Shown here: positions 15,160 to 24,302 of the stretch, piece after piece
Numbering within the stretch: position 1 is the stretch's first letter
Layout: each line of letters begins with the position of its first letter
Origin: Spirochaetota bacterium
GTDB lineage: Bacteria; Spirochaetota; UBA4802; UBA5550
Length of the DNA stretch: 33,953 nt
Assembly: GCA_016928865.1 (NCBI GenBank)
Contig: JAFGJX010000082.1
Coordinates: 1-33,953, forward strand
Direction: 5' to 3'
Position numbers and translations under genes: made by a program
The notes under the pieces: model-generated
Seen by the model: only the letters and a program-made list of their open reading frames with translations
The model's database searches: none
What the model was told of the DNA's origin: nothing

Positions 15160-15188
15160 AGTTTACCATGGATGCTTCTTTCTGTCCA
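15160..15188 (-). promoter_or_regulatory. Extended -10 promoter of the phosphatase gene
   Basis: TGGACA (15188-15183), 17-base spacer ending TGG, TAAACT (15165-15160) on the minus strand. The TG-N before the -10 supports it. Transcription would start near 15153 and give a 28-base leader with the AAGGAG site. Confidence 0.6.
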
Positions 15189-15215
15189 TCGAAATGAAGG
15201 CGGCGCACCATTTTT

Positions 15216-16325
15216 TTATGCCCTGCCCCCCCTTCGCTTTCTGAAGATCTGCGGCGACATGCCGGTAAACTTTGAAAAGGCATCATAAAAAGCCGACTTC
15301 GAGTTGAAGCCCACATCCATGGATATCGCAAGGACCGTTTTTCCCGGCTCACGAAGAAGCATCCGTTTTGCTTCATCAATCCTGCGCTTGTTGATATACG
15401 CGCTGAAGCCGATATTCATATTCGTGTTCAGGAGCTGTGAAAGCTGGTGAGGGGTGATGGAAAGCTCGTCTGCCAGATCTCTGAGGGTGAGTTGGTCGTC
15501 GGCAAAGAGGCGTTCTTCATCCATCAGGTTGTCCAACCGCGCGATGATAGCGTCGACATCGAGCTGATTGAGAAGCGAGCGGGCCGCATGCCGCTTCTCC
15601 GCCTCGAACATGATCAGTTGAAGCACCTTGGGAAACCGCTGGCTCACCAGGTAGGCGCAGATGACCAGAAGCCCGGCAAGGTTTGCCCCCCACCGCAGCA
15701 GGGTATACGAACCGAGAAGGTATCCCAGGATTGTGCAAACGGTAAGCCCGGCGATGACCACAACGCTCGATATCATGACGTAAAATATGGTGATGTTCTC
15801 GCCTTCCACCCTGGTGCTCACCATCTTCCTGAACAGAAAGCCGAGATACACCAGCATCTGTATTCCCGCGCCCCCTGCCACCAGTCGCGCTGCGACGACA
15901 TGGCCCGATCCGGACCCGGAGAAAAGTCCGGCAATCAGCGCCGCCCGTTCCGCGTCAGGCATCGCGATATATGAAAGATCGGCGGCGATTCCGATCGCCA
16001 CGGGAACAAACAACAGGGCCATTTTTCGCGGCATGCTTTCCACGGGAAGAATAACCAGGTAGTCGGCGAAATAGATGACGGGCGCCATGAAGTAAAGTGC
16101 CGATGCGTGAAAGAAGAGCAGACGCGGATGATCGGTATAAATATCGTTCACTATCACGCAGATCTGGAAAAAGATAAGGCTGAGGCAGAACAGGTATGCG
16201 GCGAGCACATAGTTTTCAAAATACCGGGCCCGCCCGCACAACTGGCCTATTCCCAGAAGCAGCGACAGCCCCGCTGAAAAAAAGATAAAGGCGGCGGAGA
16301 TAAATGTTATGCTCAGAATGTCCAT
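15216..16325 (-). CDS. Membrane-bound AraC-family regulator (7TM - HTH)
   Basis: A 369-residue protein. The first about 235 residues contain seven hydrophobic helices, and the C-terminal about 100 residues are an AraC/XylS DNA-binding domain: LTLRDLADELSITPHQLSQL (first HTH), then the second HTH ending AISMDVGFNSKSAFYDAFSK and FTGMSPQIFRKRRGG, the AraC signature. It is probably a membrane-anchored transcription regulator that senses a signal through its membrane part; target genes are unknown. It is the last gene of the mobB-coaE-CPBP run; its start (ATG 16325; GTG 16328 also possible) lies six bases after the CPBP stop, without a clear Shine-Dalgarno. Confidence 0.88.
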   Translation of the reverse strand: MDILSITFISAAFIFFSAGLSLLLGIGQLCGRARYFENYVLAAYLFCLSLIFFQICVIVNDIYTDHPRLLFFHASALYFMAPVIYFADYLVILPVESMPRKMALLFVPVAIGIAADLSYIAMPDAERAALIAGLFSGSGSGHVVAARLVAGGAGIQMLVYLGFLFRKMVSTRVEGENITIFYVMISSVVVIAGLTVCTILGYLLGSYTLLRWGANLAGLLVICAYLVSQRFPKVLQLIMFEAEKRHAARSLLNQLDVDAIIARLDNLMDEERLFADDQLTLRDLADELSITPHQLSQLLNTNMNIGFSAYINKRRIDEAKRMLLREPGKTVLAISMDVGFNSKSAFYDAFSKFTGMSPQIFRKRRGGRA

Positions 16326-16331
16326 CACTCA

Positions 16332-17027
16332 TCACTGCAGAATGAGCGTTACGATAAAAAGCAGCTCGACCGTGAGATGAATAAGAAACGACGGCCATAT
16401 GCTCTTCGTACGCAGCGCAAGCCATGAAAGAAACGGCGATCCAGCGAGAAGCCCCAGCGCCTCGAGCTCCGGCTTGATAAAATGGAAAACGACCTCGAAG
16501 ACCCATACCACGCCGATCGCCATCTTCGCGGCTGTATCGGCCCGAACGCCTTCACGCTCGGCAAGCAGATATGAAAGCCCCATGAGGAGAAATCCGCGGT
16601 GCAGGAACTCCCATCCGGTAAGCGTCGACCCGGTGAATATCATGAAGTTGGCGAAGCGGGCCGCCCCGCCCGCCCCCGCGCCGCCGAATGCGTTCGAGTA
16701 AAATGAGAAATACCCGCGAAAAAAATAGATCCCGATAAAGGCAACGCCCAGTACCGCGGCGGCGGCAATCATGATTTTTCCTGTCGTTCGGTCAAACCGG
16801 GGCAGACCGAGACCGATCCGCGGGAAGGGCACCCTGAGCGCCGCGAGCACCGCGACCGGCATCACGATCCTCAACACCACCCAGCCGAGAAAAAAATAAT
16901 TGCCGATAACATACGACCTGGCGTGGTATGAACCAAGGAGCTGGGCAGCCAGTGCGGCGCCGATAAGAACCAGAAACGACGGGACGCGGCTTGCCATTCC
17001 GTTTTTCTCCGAAGCGTTATTGCTCAT
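16332..17027 (-). CDS. CPBP-family intramembrane protease-like protein
   Basis: A 231-residue membrane protein with about six or seven hydrophobic helices. Motif 1 reads WEFLHRG (E140, R144), motif 2 has FEVVFHF (H182) and motif 3 SFLIHL (H217), in the order of the CPBP/Abi (Rce1-like) family, whose members cleave within membranes. The usual double Glu of motif 1 (EExxxR) is here Trp-Glu, so activity is open. The ATG overlaps the coaE stop by four bases (ATGA), showing translational coupling. Its substrate is unknown; position between coaE and the AraC-type regulator gives no clear functional hint. Confidence 0.75.
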   Translation of the reverse strand: MSNNASEKNGMASRVPSFLVLIGAALAAQLLGSYHARSYVIGNYFFLGWVVLRIVMPVAVLAALRVPFPRIGLGLPRFDRTTGKIMIAAAAVLGVAFIGIYFFRGYFSFYSNAFGGAGAGGAARFANFMIFTGSTLTGWEFLHRGFLLMGLSYLLAEREGVRADTAAKMAIGVVWVFEVVFHFIKPELEALGLLAGSPFLSWLALRTKSIWPSFLIHLTVELLFIVTLILQ

Positions 17028-17683
17028 TGTCGCCCCCCTTCCCGGATCAGGCGGAGCAGTTCGGCAAAGAGCGCGGCCGCCTGCCTTCCCGTCTCCTCCC
17101 TGCTCCCCGAATTATCGATGACAAACAGCGCCATCGATCTCTTTTTCTCAATATCCATCTGGGCCGCGACGGTGCGCTCGGCTGCGCTCCTGTCAAGGCC
17201 GTCCCGCTCCATGAGGCGCCGGATCTGGACCGGTACCGGCGCGTACACGAGGATAACCCGCGGGAAAAGCCGGTCCCACCCGGTCTCGAACAGCAGCGGC
17301 ACGTCGACGATAACGGGCATGCCGTCCTTCATGCAGCCGAATGATTCGATTCGCTCCCGGACGATCTCCTGGATGCGGGGATGGGTGATGTCGTTAAGCC
17401 CGGCCCGCGCGGCCGGATCGCTTATGATTTTTTCGCGCACCCATTTCCGATTGAGCGTGCCGTCCTGTTGCAATGCCTCGCCGCCGAATAGTTCCGCTAT
17501 CTCGCGCAGGGCCGGCCGACCCGGCTCCACCACCTCGCGTGCAATCAGGTCGGTGTCCACTATGTGCGCCCCCAGGCCTTCAAGCAGGTGGGCCACAAAG
17601 GATTTTCCCGTGGCTATCGAACCGGTCAGGGAAAAACATTGCGAACGATATGCGGTATCGGCGGACATCAAATGACCATACAT
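17024..17683 (-). CDS. coaE: Dephospho-CoA kinase
   Basis: A 219-residue P-loop kinase catalysing the last step of coenzyme A synthesis, phosphorylation of dephospho-CoA at the 3'-OH of ribose. P-loop TGSIATGKS is at residues 20-28. IVDTDLIAREVV is the conserved substrate-binding Asp segment of CoaE, and DVPLLFETGWDRLF is the second family signature. ATG 17683, one base after the mobB stop, is my choice; ATG 17668 and a TTG at 17692 are alternatives, and none has a good Shine-Dalgarno, so coupling to mobB is likely. Length is slightly above the usual 200. The C-terminal stop overlaps the next start by four bases. Confidence 0.93.
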   Translation of the reverse strand: MYGHLMSADTAYRSQCFSLTGSIATGKSFVAHLLEGLGAHIVDTDLIAREVVEPGRPALREIAELFGGEALQQDGTLNRKWVREKIISDPAARAGLNDITHPRIQEIVRERIESFGCMKDGMPVIVDVPLLFETGWDRLFPRVILVYAPVPVQIRRLMERDGLDRSAAERTVAAQMDIEKKRSMALFVIDNSGSREETGRQAAALFAELLRLIREGGRQ

Positions 17684-17684
17684 G

Positions 17685-18176
17685 CTATGCAAGAAATTTT
17701 TTCACGATTAAATCAGCAATTCGCGAAATGTCATCAAGTCCCAGCACGGGAACGCCGGGATCAAGAGGGGCGTCGGTAACCACCGCTATGATGCCGCTCA
17801 TGGAAGCGCAGAGCGGCTCAACATCCATGATTTTCCGGAAGACCTCGATCTTCGGGACCGGCTCGCTCTTGAAGCCTTCTGCAATGATGATATCGACGTC
17901 GGTGATAAACCGGTCACGGAGCTCATTCAGGGACGCGTCATGGTCCATGTCCCGTATCATGGCAAGACGCTTCTGGGACGATATGATCGTGCACGCGGCG
18001 CCCGCCTGCCGATGGCGCCAGGTGTCCTTCCCTTCATAATCAATGTCGAAATCGTGCGGATGGTGCTTCGCCGTTGCGACGCGATACCCGCGCCGGACCA
18101 TTTCAGGAATCAGCTTTTCAAGCAGGACGGTTTTTCCGCTTCCGGACCATCCGACGATGGAGACAATCGGCGTCAT
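17685..18176 (-). CDS. mobB: Molybdopterin-guanine dinucleotide biosynthesis adaptor MobB
   Basis: A 163-residue GTP-binding protein. P-loop GWSGSGKT at 9-16, then VATAKHHPHDFDIDYEGKDT, the MobB-specific segment, and IIAEGFKSEPVPKIEVFR, also diagnostic. MobB assists MobA in attaching GMP to molybdopterin or delivers the cofactor. No mobA, moa, moe or molybdoenzyme gene is in the window. ATG 18176 has TGAGG about five to eight bases upstream. It is the first gene of a compact run with coaE, the CPBP protein and the AraC-type regulator; the 80-base gap upstream has a weak TATACC with a TG extension but no good -35. Confidence 0.92.
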   Translation of the reverse strand: MTPIVSIVGWSGSGKTVLLEKLIPEMVRRGYRVATAKHHPHDFDIDYEGKDTWRHRQAGAACTIISSQKRLAMIRDMDHDASLNELRDRFITDVDIIIAEGFKSEPVPKIEVFRKIMDVEPLCASMSGIIAVVTDAPLDPGVPVLGLDDISRIADLIVKKFLA

Positions 18177-18256
18177 AACAACCTCACGGACGATGGTATA
18201 CCACTACCCTTCCCGATGAAAAAAATCAATACAAATTCAGAATGAGACACCGGGGT

Positions 18257-18955
18257 TCAATCTGCCAGCCCGCTCAGGAAAAGGTCAATTTCGCGGTTCA
18301 CCTCCTCAGGCTTCTGCAAGAAGACCAGGTGACCGCCGCCGGGAATGACCGCCAGCCGCGAGCCGTGGATCCGCTCCGCCAGATAGCGCGAATACTTGAG
18401 CGGCGTCATGACATCGGCATCGCCGCTGACAATCAGGGTGGGAATACGTATCTCGGACACCCGGTCCATGACGTCAAAGCGGTCGCAGCAGAGGAAATCG
18501 TTCAGGTGAACGCGCACCGGGAGGGAGCACTGGAGGTCGAGGATCCTGTCGCGCACCGACGGCTCAACGCCGGAGTACATCGGCAGCGCCACGTCACGGT
18601 ACCAGGAAGGATCCGCGTCGGCGTTTTCCGCAAGCAGCGCCAGGAACGCGGGGTTCACTCTGAGACGCGCGCCGGTCGCGATAAGGATCAGCCCCCTCAC
18701 CTCGCCCGGGAATGCGAGCGCGTAGGAGAGCGCGATGCCGCCTCCCATGCTCTGGCCTGCAAGCAAAACGGGGCCATATCCCTGAGCGGCGCAATAGCCG
18801 CGCAGCCAGTCCCGATATCCGTCAATGCTTGATTCGAGAGCGCCGTCGGGGCGGCCGGGAAGCGTCACCGCATCACAGCCGGGGAAACGCTCCCTCTGGT
18901 AGTGCCAGACCGCGCCCGTTCCGCCGGCCCCATGCACAAACAGGAGCTTTGTCAT
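18257..18955 (-). CDS. Alpha/beta-hydrolase fold protein
   Basis: A 232-residue soluble hydrolase. The oxyanion region is FVHGAGGTGAVW. The nucleophile elbow GQSMGG has Ser69, the acid is in SGDADVMTP (D179 or D181), and the catalytic His is in PGGGHLVF (H209). The cap region is short. Substrates of this family (esters, thioesters, C-C bonds) cannot be told from sequence. The ATG overlaps the stop codon of the upstream hybrid kinase by four bases (ATGA), so both are translated from one message, suggesting a shared process, though no known system pairs them that I can name. Confidence 0.88.
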   Translation of the reverse strand: MTKLLFVHGAGGTGAVWHYQRERFPGCDAVTLPGRPDGALESSIDGYRDWLRGYCAAQGYGPVLLAGQSMGGGIALSYALAFPGEVRGLILIATGARLRVNPAFLALLAENADADPSWYRDVALPMYSGVEPSVRDRILDLQCSLPVRVHLNDFLCCDRFDVMDRVSEIRIPTLIVSGDADVMTPLKYSRYLAERIHGSRLAVIPGGGHLVFLQKPEEVNREIDLFLSGLAD

Positions 18956-21900
18956 GACCCGCTTCCCATCACCTGCTCTATTACCTGGGCCAGCTCGTCA
19001 ATGCGGTACGGCTTGGCGATGACCCCCTTGAATCCGAAATCACTGTAGTTGGCCATGATCATATCGTTGGAATAGCCGCTCGACACGATGGCGCGCACGC
19101 CGGGATCAACGGCGATGAGCTTTTCAATGGTCTTCTTCCCGCCCATGCCGCCGGGAATGGTGAGGTCGAGAATGACAAGATCGAACGGCGATCCTTCCCG
19201 GCGACCGCGCTCATAGAGTTTCACCGCCTGCTCCCCGTCAAGGGCGCACTCAACGGAAAAACCGAGATGCTCGAGCATCTTTCTCGCGGTGGCATTCACC
19301 GCTTCGTCGTCGTCCATGAAAAGGACCTTTCCTTTTGCCTTGCCCTTGAAGGATGTTTCTTTTTTCTTTTCCGGCTCTTCCTCATGCCGTTCCGATATGG
19401 GCAGGTAGATATAAAAGGTCGTCCCCTTGCCCGGTTCCGATTCCACAGAGATATATCCATCGTGCCGCTTGATTATCGAAAAGGTGCTGGTAAGCCCGAG
19501 ACCGTTGCCGTCGCTCTTTGTGGTGAAGTACGGATCGAAGATCTTCGACAGATTTTCAGGATGGATGCCGATGCCGGTGTCCGTCACGGTGATCTTGACA
19601 TACTGTCCCGGCTTGAGCGGCAGGACGCTTTCCGTGGGGACGATCACATTTTCGGCGATGATGACAATATCCCCGCCCTCGGGCATGGCCTGGTCAGCAT
19701 TGATGACCAGGTTCTGCATCACCTGGCTCAACTGCCCCACATCGACGTTGACCGGCCACAGGTCGTCCTGGAAATGGAAGCTGCAGCGCACGTTTGAGCC
19801 GCGCAGGGTAAACCGGGACGAGTCCCTGATGATCTCCTCTATCGAGGCAATCCTCCGCACCGGGGCACCGCCCCTGCTGAAGGTGAGAAACTGCTGGGTC
19901 AGCTCCTGGGCGCGCAGAGAGGCCTTTTCAGCGTCTTCCAGTATCTCCCGGAGGCGCGGGTCCCTGGATATGAGCTTCGACAGGTTGATGTTCCCCATGA
20001 TCGCGGTGAGGATGTTGTTGAAATCGTGCGCGATGCCTCCGGCCAGGATCCCTATCGATTCCAGTTTCTCCATTTTCTGAAGCTCCCCGCGAAACTTGAC
20101 TTCCTCCGTGATGTCCCTGATAACAAAGACATACCCTATTACCTTGCCTGAACGATCGCTGATGGGCGCCAGCCTCTCTGACACGACCCGCTCGGTCTTA
20201 TCGCGACGAATAAGCACTGTATTAGAACGATAGTCTTCCTGCCCTTCAGCCGGCGTCATGGATGCGGTAAAATCCTTCTTCGCGCCCGTTCTCCGATCGA
20301 TCAGCATGAGAACATCGTCCAGCGTCCTTCCGAGTACCTGGTCCTGGCGCCACCCGGTCAGGTCTTCCGCCGCCTTGTTCATGATATGGATGCGCCATTT
20401 TATATCGGTGGCGATAACGCCCTCGGCAATCGACCTCAGGGTGATCGAGAGACGCTCTTTCTCCTCCATCAAGGCCTCTTCCGCCAGCTTCCGCTCCGTG
20501 ATATCTCGCGCGATACCCTGAACGCCCACGACTGTTTCCCCGTTCATGATAGGGGACAGGTTCACCTCGATATTGAGCCGCGTGCCGTTTTTTCGTATTA
20601 CGATCGTCTCGTAACCGATAATCTCCTTTCCCTTCAGGAGATCACCGAACAGGAGCCTGCTGAAATCGAACATTTCGGCGGGCTGGAACCCCCGCATGGA
20701 GTTGCTAATGAATTCATCGACGCGATACCCGGTCATCGCGGTGATTGAAGGCGAGACATAGGTGAAATGTCCGGAGGTATCCATCATGAATATAACGTCA
20801 AAATTACGCTCCACAACACCGCGAAAACGCTCCTCGCTCCTTTTGAGCGCGTCCTTGTCATGGATATGGTCCACCACTTCCCGCTCGAGGTTCACATTCA
20901 GGACCTCGAGCCGCTTCCGCATCGAATTGATCTTGTCCGCCAGCGCAAACGAGAAAACCAGGACCATGCAGAGAATCGCGACCTTCAGCGACCACATGGT
21001 GATCAGGTTTACGGGGATAAGATCGAGCACCCGCAATACATAAACCAGGGCACCGGCCAGGATAAAGGTCAGGGAAACCAGATAAAAACGGGCCAGACGC
21101 ACGCCCCTGTGCAGGGTAACGACAACCATAGATATCGCCGTCACGATGGAAATTGCCGTGCATACAAGCGAGAGGATGCTCATCGTAAGATTGTTCATCA
21201 GGAACAGGTTTGCCAGAAACCCTCCTGAACAGAACGCAATGTTTGCCAGGGCAATTTTATCAAGAAACGGCGTATTGATCTTTGTTATCAGCAATTCTCT
21301 GGTGAGAAGCAGATAGAGAATATTCGTCATAAAATTATAAAAACTGGTGATTGAAAAACGCGGCTCCCCCGGCCACAGATGGCTGGCCCCGAATCCGTCA
21401 ATCGCAAGCGACGTCAGGAGAGCACCCGCAACATAGAGGACATAGTACAGATAGTCCCTTCCTCTGACCATGGCCAGAATAAAGAGATTGTAGAGCAGCA
21501 TGGCAATCATCATGCCGTAATAGACGCCGTATATACCGTTCTCGACAGCCGTCTTCCTGAACAGTCTTTCCCGGGAAAATACTTTGAGAGGGATGGTCAG
21601 GGCGGACGCGGTCTGAAACCGCATATAATAGGTACGGTCACCCGGCCCCTGCTTCAGCGGAAAGACAAAGTTCCTGTGGATAAAATTCCGGTTCCGGTAG
21701 GGAATGATATCGCCGGTCTTCATGACCCGGAAGCCGCTTACGTTTTCGGGAACATACAGGCGTATATCATCCATGAGGGGATATTCGACTGCCAGATAAA
21801 AGACAAAAGGGCCGGATGTTGTATTCCGTAACGTGAACCGGATCCAGTAGGCGGATGATGTCAGCCCGAAATTAAGTATTCTTGCTTTGGATTTTCTGAA

Positions 21901-22173
21901 ACCGGTGGCTTTAACTGACGCAATGTCCTCAATCCGTAAAATACCGGCGGGATCCTCGACATACTCGAGCGAGGACCCCAGTGATGTTTCTGACAGGGAG
22001 TCATTTATGACGACAACACGCTCCTGTCCCGGCACGACTTGAACAGCATCCGGTGCAATTTCGCCCTGTGCCCGGGCCCATATAAAGATCAATATGCCGA
22101 TCGCGAGCAGGGCCAGTACGGCAAGGGAGAAAGATCGTAACTGCAGCCTTCCATGTTGGATTAGTTCAGACAA
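18952..22173 (-). CDS. Hybrid sensor histidine kinase (7TMR-DISM - PAS2 - HisKA - HATPase - REC)
   Basis: A 1073-residue membrane kinase. A hydrophobic segment lies near 15-33, then a periplasmic 7TMR-DISM extracellular domain (about 45-190), a seven-helix 7TMR-DISM core (about 205-410), a coiled linker, and two PAS domains (about 450-690). The HisKA domain has GGIAHDFNN with H716, the ATPase domain NLVINADQA near 820 and DTGIG near 865, and a C-terminal receiver has DDDE near 954 and D1003 as phosphoacceptor. Such proteins sense periplasmic ligands, possibly carbohydrates, and act through a phosphorelay; a downstream phosphotransfer protein is not in the window. The start is TTG 22173 with AGGGATGGG upstream; no ATG or GTG is available nearby in frame. 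A sigma-70 promoter is at 22246-22275. Confidence 0.92.
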   Translation of the reverse strand: MSELIQHGRLQLRSFSLAVLALLAIGILIFIWARAQGEIAPDAVQVVPGQERVVVINDSLSETSLGSSLEYVEDPAGILRIEDIASVKATGFRKSKARILNFGLTSSAYWIRFTLRNTTSGPFVFYLAVEYPLMDDIRLYVPENVSGFRVMKTGDIIPYRNRNFIHRNFVFPLKQGPGDRTYYMRFQTASALTIPLKVFSRERLFRKTAVENGIYGVYYGMMIAMLLYNLFILAMVRGRDYLYYVLYVAGALLTSLAIDGFGASHLWPGEPRFSITSFYNFMTNILYLLLTRELLITKINTPFLDKIALANIAFCSGGFLANLFLMNNLTMSILSLVCTAISIVTAISMVVVTLHRGVRLARFYLVSLTFILAGALVYVLRVLDLIPVNLITMWSLKVAILCMVLVFSFALADKINSMRKRLEVLNVNLEREVVDHIHDKDALKRSEERFRGVVERNFDVIFMMDTSGHFTYVSPSITAMTGYRVDEFISNSMRGFQPAEMFDFSRLLFGDLLKGKEIIGYETIVIRKNGTRLNIEVNLSPIMNGETVVGVQGIARDITERKLAEEALMEEKERLSITLRSIAEGVIATDIKWRIHIMNKAAEDLTGWRQDQVLGRTLDDVLMLIDRRTGAKKDFTASMTPAEGQEDYRSNTVLIRRDKTERVVSERLAPISDRSGKVIGYVFVIRDITEEVKFRGELQKMEKLESIGILAGGIAHDFNNILTAIMGNINLSKLISRDPRLREILEDAEKASLRAQELTQQFLTFSRGGAPVRRIASIEEIIRDSSRFTLRGSNVRCSFHFQDDLWPVNVDVGQLSQVMQNLVINADQAMPEGGDIVIIAENVIVPTESVLPLKPGQYVKITVTDTGIGIHPENLSKIFDPYFTTKSDGNGLGLTSTFSIIKRHDGYISVESEPGKGTTFYIYLPISERHEEEPEKKKETSFKGKAKGKVLFMDDDEAVNATARKMLEHLGFSVECALDGEQAVKLYERGRREGSPFDLVILDLTIPGGMGGKKTIEKLIAVDPGVRAIVSSGYSNDMIMANYSDFGFKGVIAKPYRIDELAQVIEQVMGSGS

Positions 22174-22245
22174 GACCCATCCCTGATGTGAAACATCAAT
22201 AGTATTTCAAATTAGCGCCATGAAGCCGGTTAAGCACGGTCCCCG

Positions 22246-22275
22246 ATAATAACTCCTCTGAGGTTAAAAAGTCAA
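22246..22275 (-). promoter_or_regulatory. Sigma-70-type promoter of the 7TMR-DISM hybrid kinase
   Basis: TTGACT (22275-22270), 18-base spacer, TATTAT (22251-22246) on the minus strand, five of six matches each. Start near 22239, leader about 66 bases. Confidence 0.6.
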
Positions 22276-22303
22276 ATAAATTTATTGTGCGCGGTGGATA
22301 TTA

Positions 22304-24229
22304 TCAGATAATCGACCTTTCAACATGCGAACGCTCCGCGGCCGTAAGACCGTAATGCGCCATGACATACTCGTCAACGTCATAACGGGAGGCGCTTCCC
22401 GTGATTACGCCGTCAGCAAGCGATACGAGGGCATCTATTTCGGACCGTCTCCAGAGCGGCAGGGGAAGCTGTTCCAGATGTCCCCGCAATACCTTAATAG
22501 AAGAAAATTTCTTTTGAAACAGGTACTGGTACAGGGTCGAGTTAAACAACGCCAGGACCGCCTTGGCAGGATACTCTTTCATGCGGGGGATCAGGATATT
22601 CGCGCTGTTGAGGGTCAGACTGCCCCGGTCGTCATACGCCACAACCAGGTATTTTGAGATAAAGCGATAAATGAGCTTCTCCGGTGCCCGGTATTTTCGT
22701 TCCGGCGCTGTTTGCTGATACCGCTCCGGCATAAACCTGACAAAGCATTCCGGATCTTTCAGGACGTAATTATCGACATCCCTCCCCCGGTATATGGGTT
22801 CACACTCCCTATCATCACTCCTGGAAAGAATGAACCGGTCATTATCTCCGGTCACAATCCCCAGGGCCCAGTCTGCTTTTCCAGCGAGGGTAATATGATC
22901 CTGGCCGTACACCTTTTCCATTACCCGTAGATCATTCCGTGTAATGGCGACATCAAAAACAGAGCTTTCATTTTTGCTGAAGCGGTCCTGGTCGACCGTC
23001 CGGGCAGCCCCGCCGGATACAAAGGTGAAGACTGAAGATACGCCGCCCTTTTCCAGGTCCAGCCGGATCACCGGCGTAAAAACATTGGTAAACACGCGTC
23101 CCAGGCGCTCGATCCGCCGGATCCTGGTACTGTCGAGTATATATGCCCGGATATCACGGTGTGTTTTAACCGCCAGTATTGACTCCGGGAGTATAAAGGA
23201 AATCAGACCGCCGTCTCTGGCAAGATCAATGCTCCTTTTTAACATATACGAAAAAGATTCAAGGGAATTGATCTCCGGATGAAGCCCTTTCAGCCGATCC
23301 AGGTCCGCGCGGGTGTAGTGAAGACCCCAGGGAGGATTGGTGGCAATCACATCAAAGCCGTCCCGGAGCTCATTTTCAGGCAGCCCATCAAGAAGAAAAT
23401 CGCCATGGTATATCCGAGGTTCGAAATCCATCCCGGGAAAAGCCATCATGAGATTGATGCGCGCGATCCGCGCGGCCACTCCGTCGATATCGCATCCGAC
23501 AAGCTGCCGGGGATCGGCGTTACTTTCGGCAAACGCGAGAAGGAACTGCCCGGTCCCGCAGCAGGGATCGAGGACCCGGCCTCGTACAGAAGCCGACGCA
23601 GCAATATCGTCCACAATGCCGCCGGGAGTATAATACGATCCCCCGGCCGCCTTCTCGCCTTCCCTGATAAGAGACTGGTAGACCAGACCGAGGATATCGC
23701 GCCGGGCCGGCAGATCAAGGCCGAGAAGCGACAGGTGCTCCCGGGTCACGTCAAAATCTCCCAATTCTCTCCGCCATGATCCGAGCTCGCGGGTCAGGCT
23801 GTCTCTGCCCGGAATGGGAAATCCCCTTTCGATAAATCTGATCGTGTCGCTTTCAGCGCACAATCCGGAAGAAGAAATCCTGCCCAGGGCCAGTATAAAC
23901 AACGCCCGCCCGATATCGACTCCGCTGCAAGCAATATGCGCAATCGTCTCTTCGACCATGCCCCGCCCGATAGCGCCGCCGAGATACTCTTCCGGGATAA
24001 ACGAGCGGCGCGAAGTCGCCTTGTTTGCACGCCGGGCAAGTCGCGGGAGAGAGCCGCTCATAATTTTTTTTCGCAGGTCAACGACATCACGTCCCCGGAA
24101 TTGCATCCCCGAGGAGCGGTTGACAGGCCTCAGGTATTCGTGCCTGATCCAGTTCCGTACAGTAGCAGAAGACACCGCGAGCATTGACGCGGTTTCCTGA
24201 AGTGAGACATACCGGTTTTCCTGGAACAT
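22304..24229 (-). CDS. Orphan N6-adenine DNA methyltransferase fused to an N-terminal HTH
   Basis: A 641-residue protein. Residues about 8-55 form a MerR/excisionase-type DNA-binding domain (SLQETASMLAVSSATVRNWI, then PVNRSSGMQFRGRDV). The methyltransferase follows: GGSYYTPGGIVDDIA (197-210), SAM motif I LDPCCGTGQFL (220-230), CDIDG (246-250) and the catalytic NPPW (298-301) of N6-adenine enzymes of the Eco57I/TaqI type. The C-terminal third has features of a TaqI-like target-recognition domain (ILIPRMKEYPAKAVLALFNS). No nuclease motif is visible and no restriction gene is adjacent, so it is an orphan or regulatory methyltransferase. Its own promoter region has an inverted repeat (24303-24340) suggesting that the HTH may control it. 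Start ATG 24229 has a weak ribosome binding site. Confidence 0.88.
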   Translation of the reverse strand: MFQENRYVSLQETASMLAVSSATVRNWIRHEYLRPVNRSSGMQFRGRDVVDLRKKIMSGSLPRLARRANKATSRRSFIPEEYLGGAIGRGMVEETIAHIACSGVDIGRALFILALGRISSSGLCAESDTIRFIERGFPIPGRDSLTRELGSWRRELGDFDVTREHLSLLGLDLPARRDILGLVYQSLIREGEKAAGGSYYTPGGIVDDIAASASVRGRVLDPCCGTGQFLLAFAESNADPRQLVGCDIDGVAARIARINLMMAFPGMDFEPRIYHGDFLLDGLPENELRDGFDVIATNPPWGLHYTRADLDRLKGLHPEINSLESFSYMLKRSIDLARDGGLISFILPESILAVKTHRDIRAYILDSTRIRRIERLGRVFTNVFTPVIRLDLEKGGVSSVFTFVSGGAARTVDQDRFSKNESSVFDVAITRNDLRVMEKVYGQDHITLAGKADWALGIVTGDNDRFILSRSDDRECEPIYRGRDVDNYVLKDPECFVRFMPERYQQTAPERKYRAPEKLIYRFISKYLVVAYDDRGSLTLNSANILIPRMKEYPAKAVLALFNSTLYQYLFQKKFSSIKVLRGHLEQLPLPLWRRSEIDALVSLADGVITGSASRYDVDEYVMAHYGLTAAERSHVERSII

Positions 24230-24302
24230 AGTCCGACCCCGCCGCGGAACGCCGTCTTCCGCATTATGATGAATTGAAATCCGACGCTCCCGACAGGGCG
24301 CA

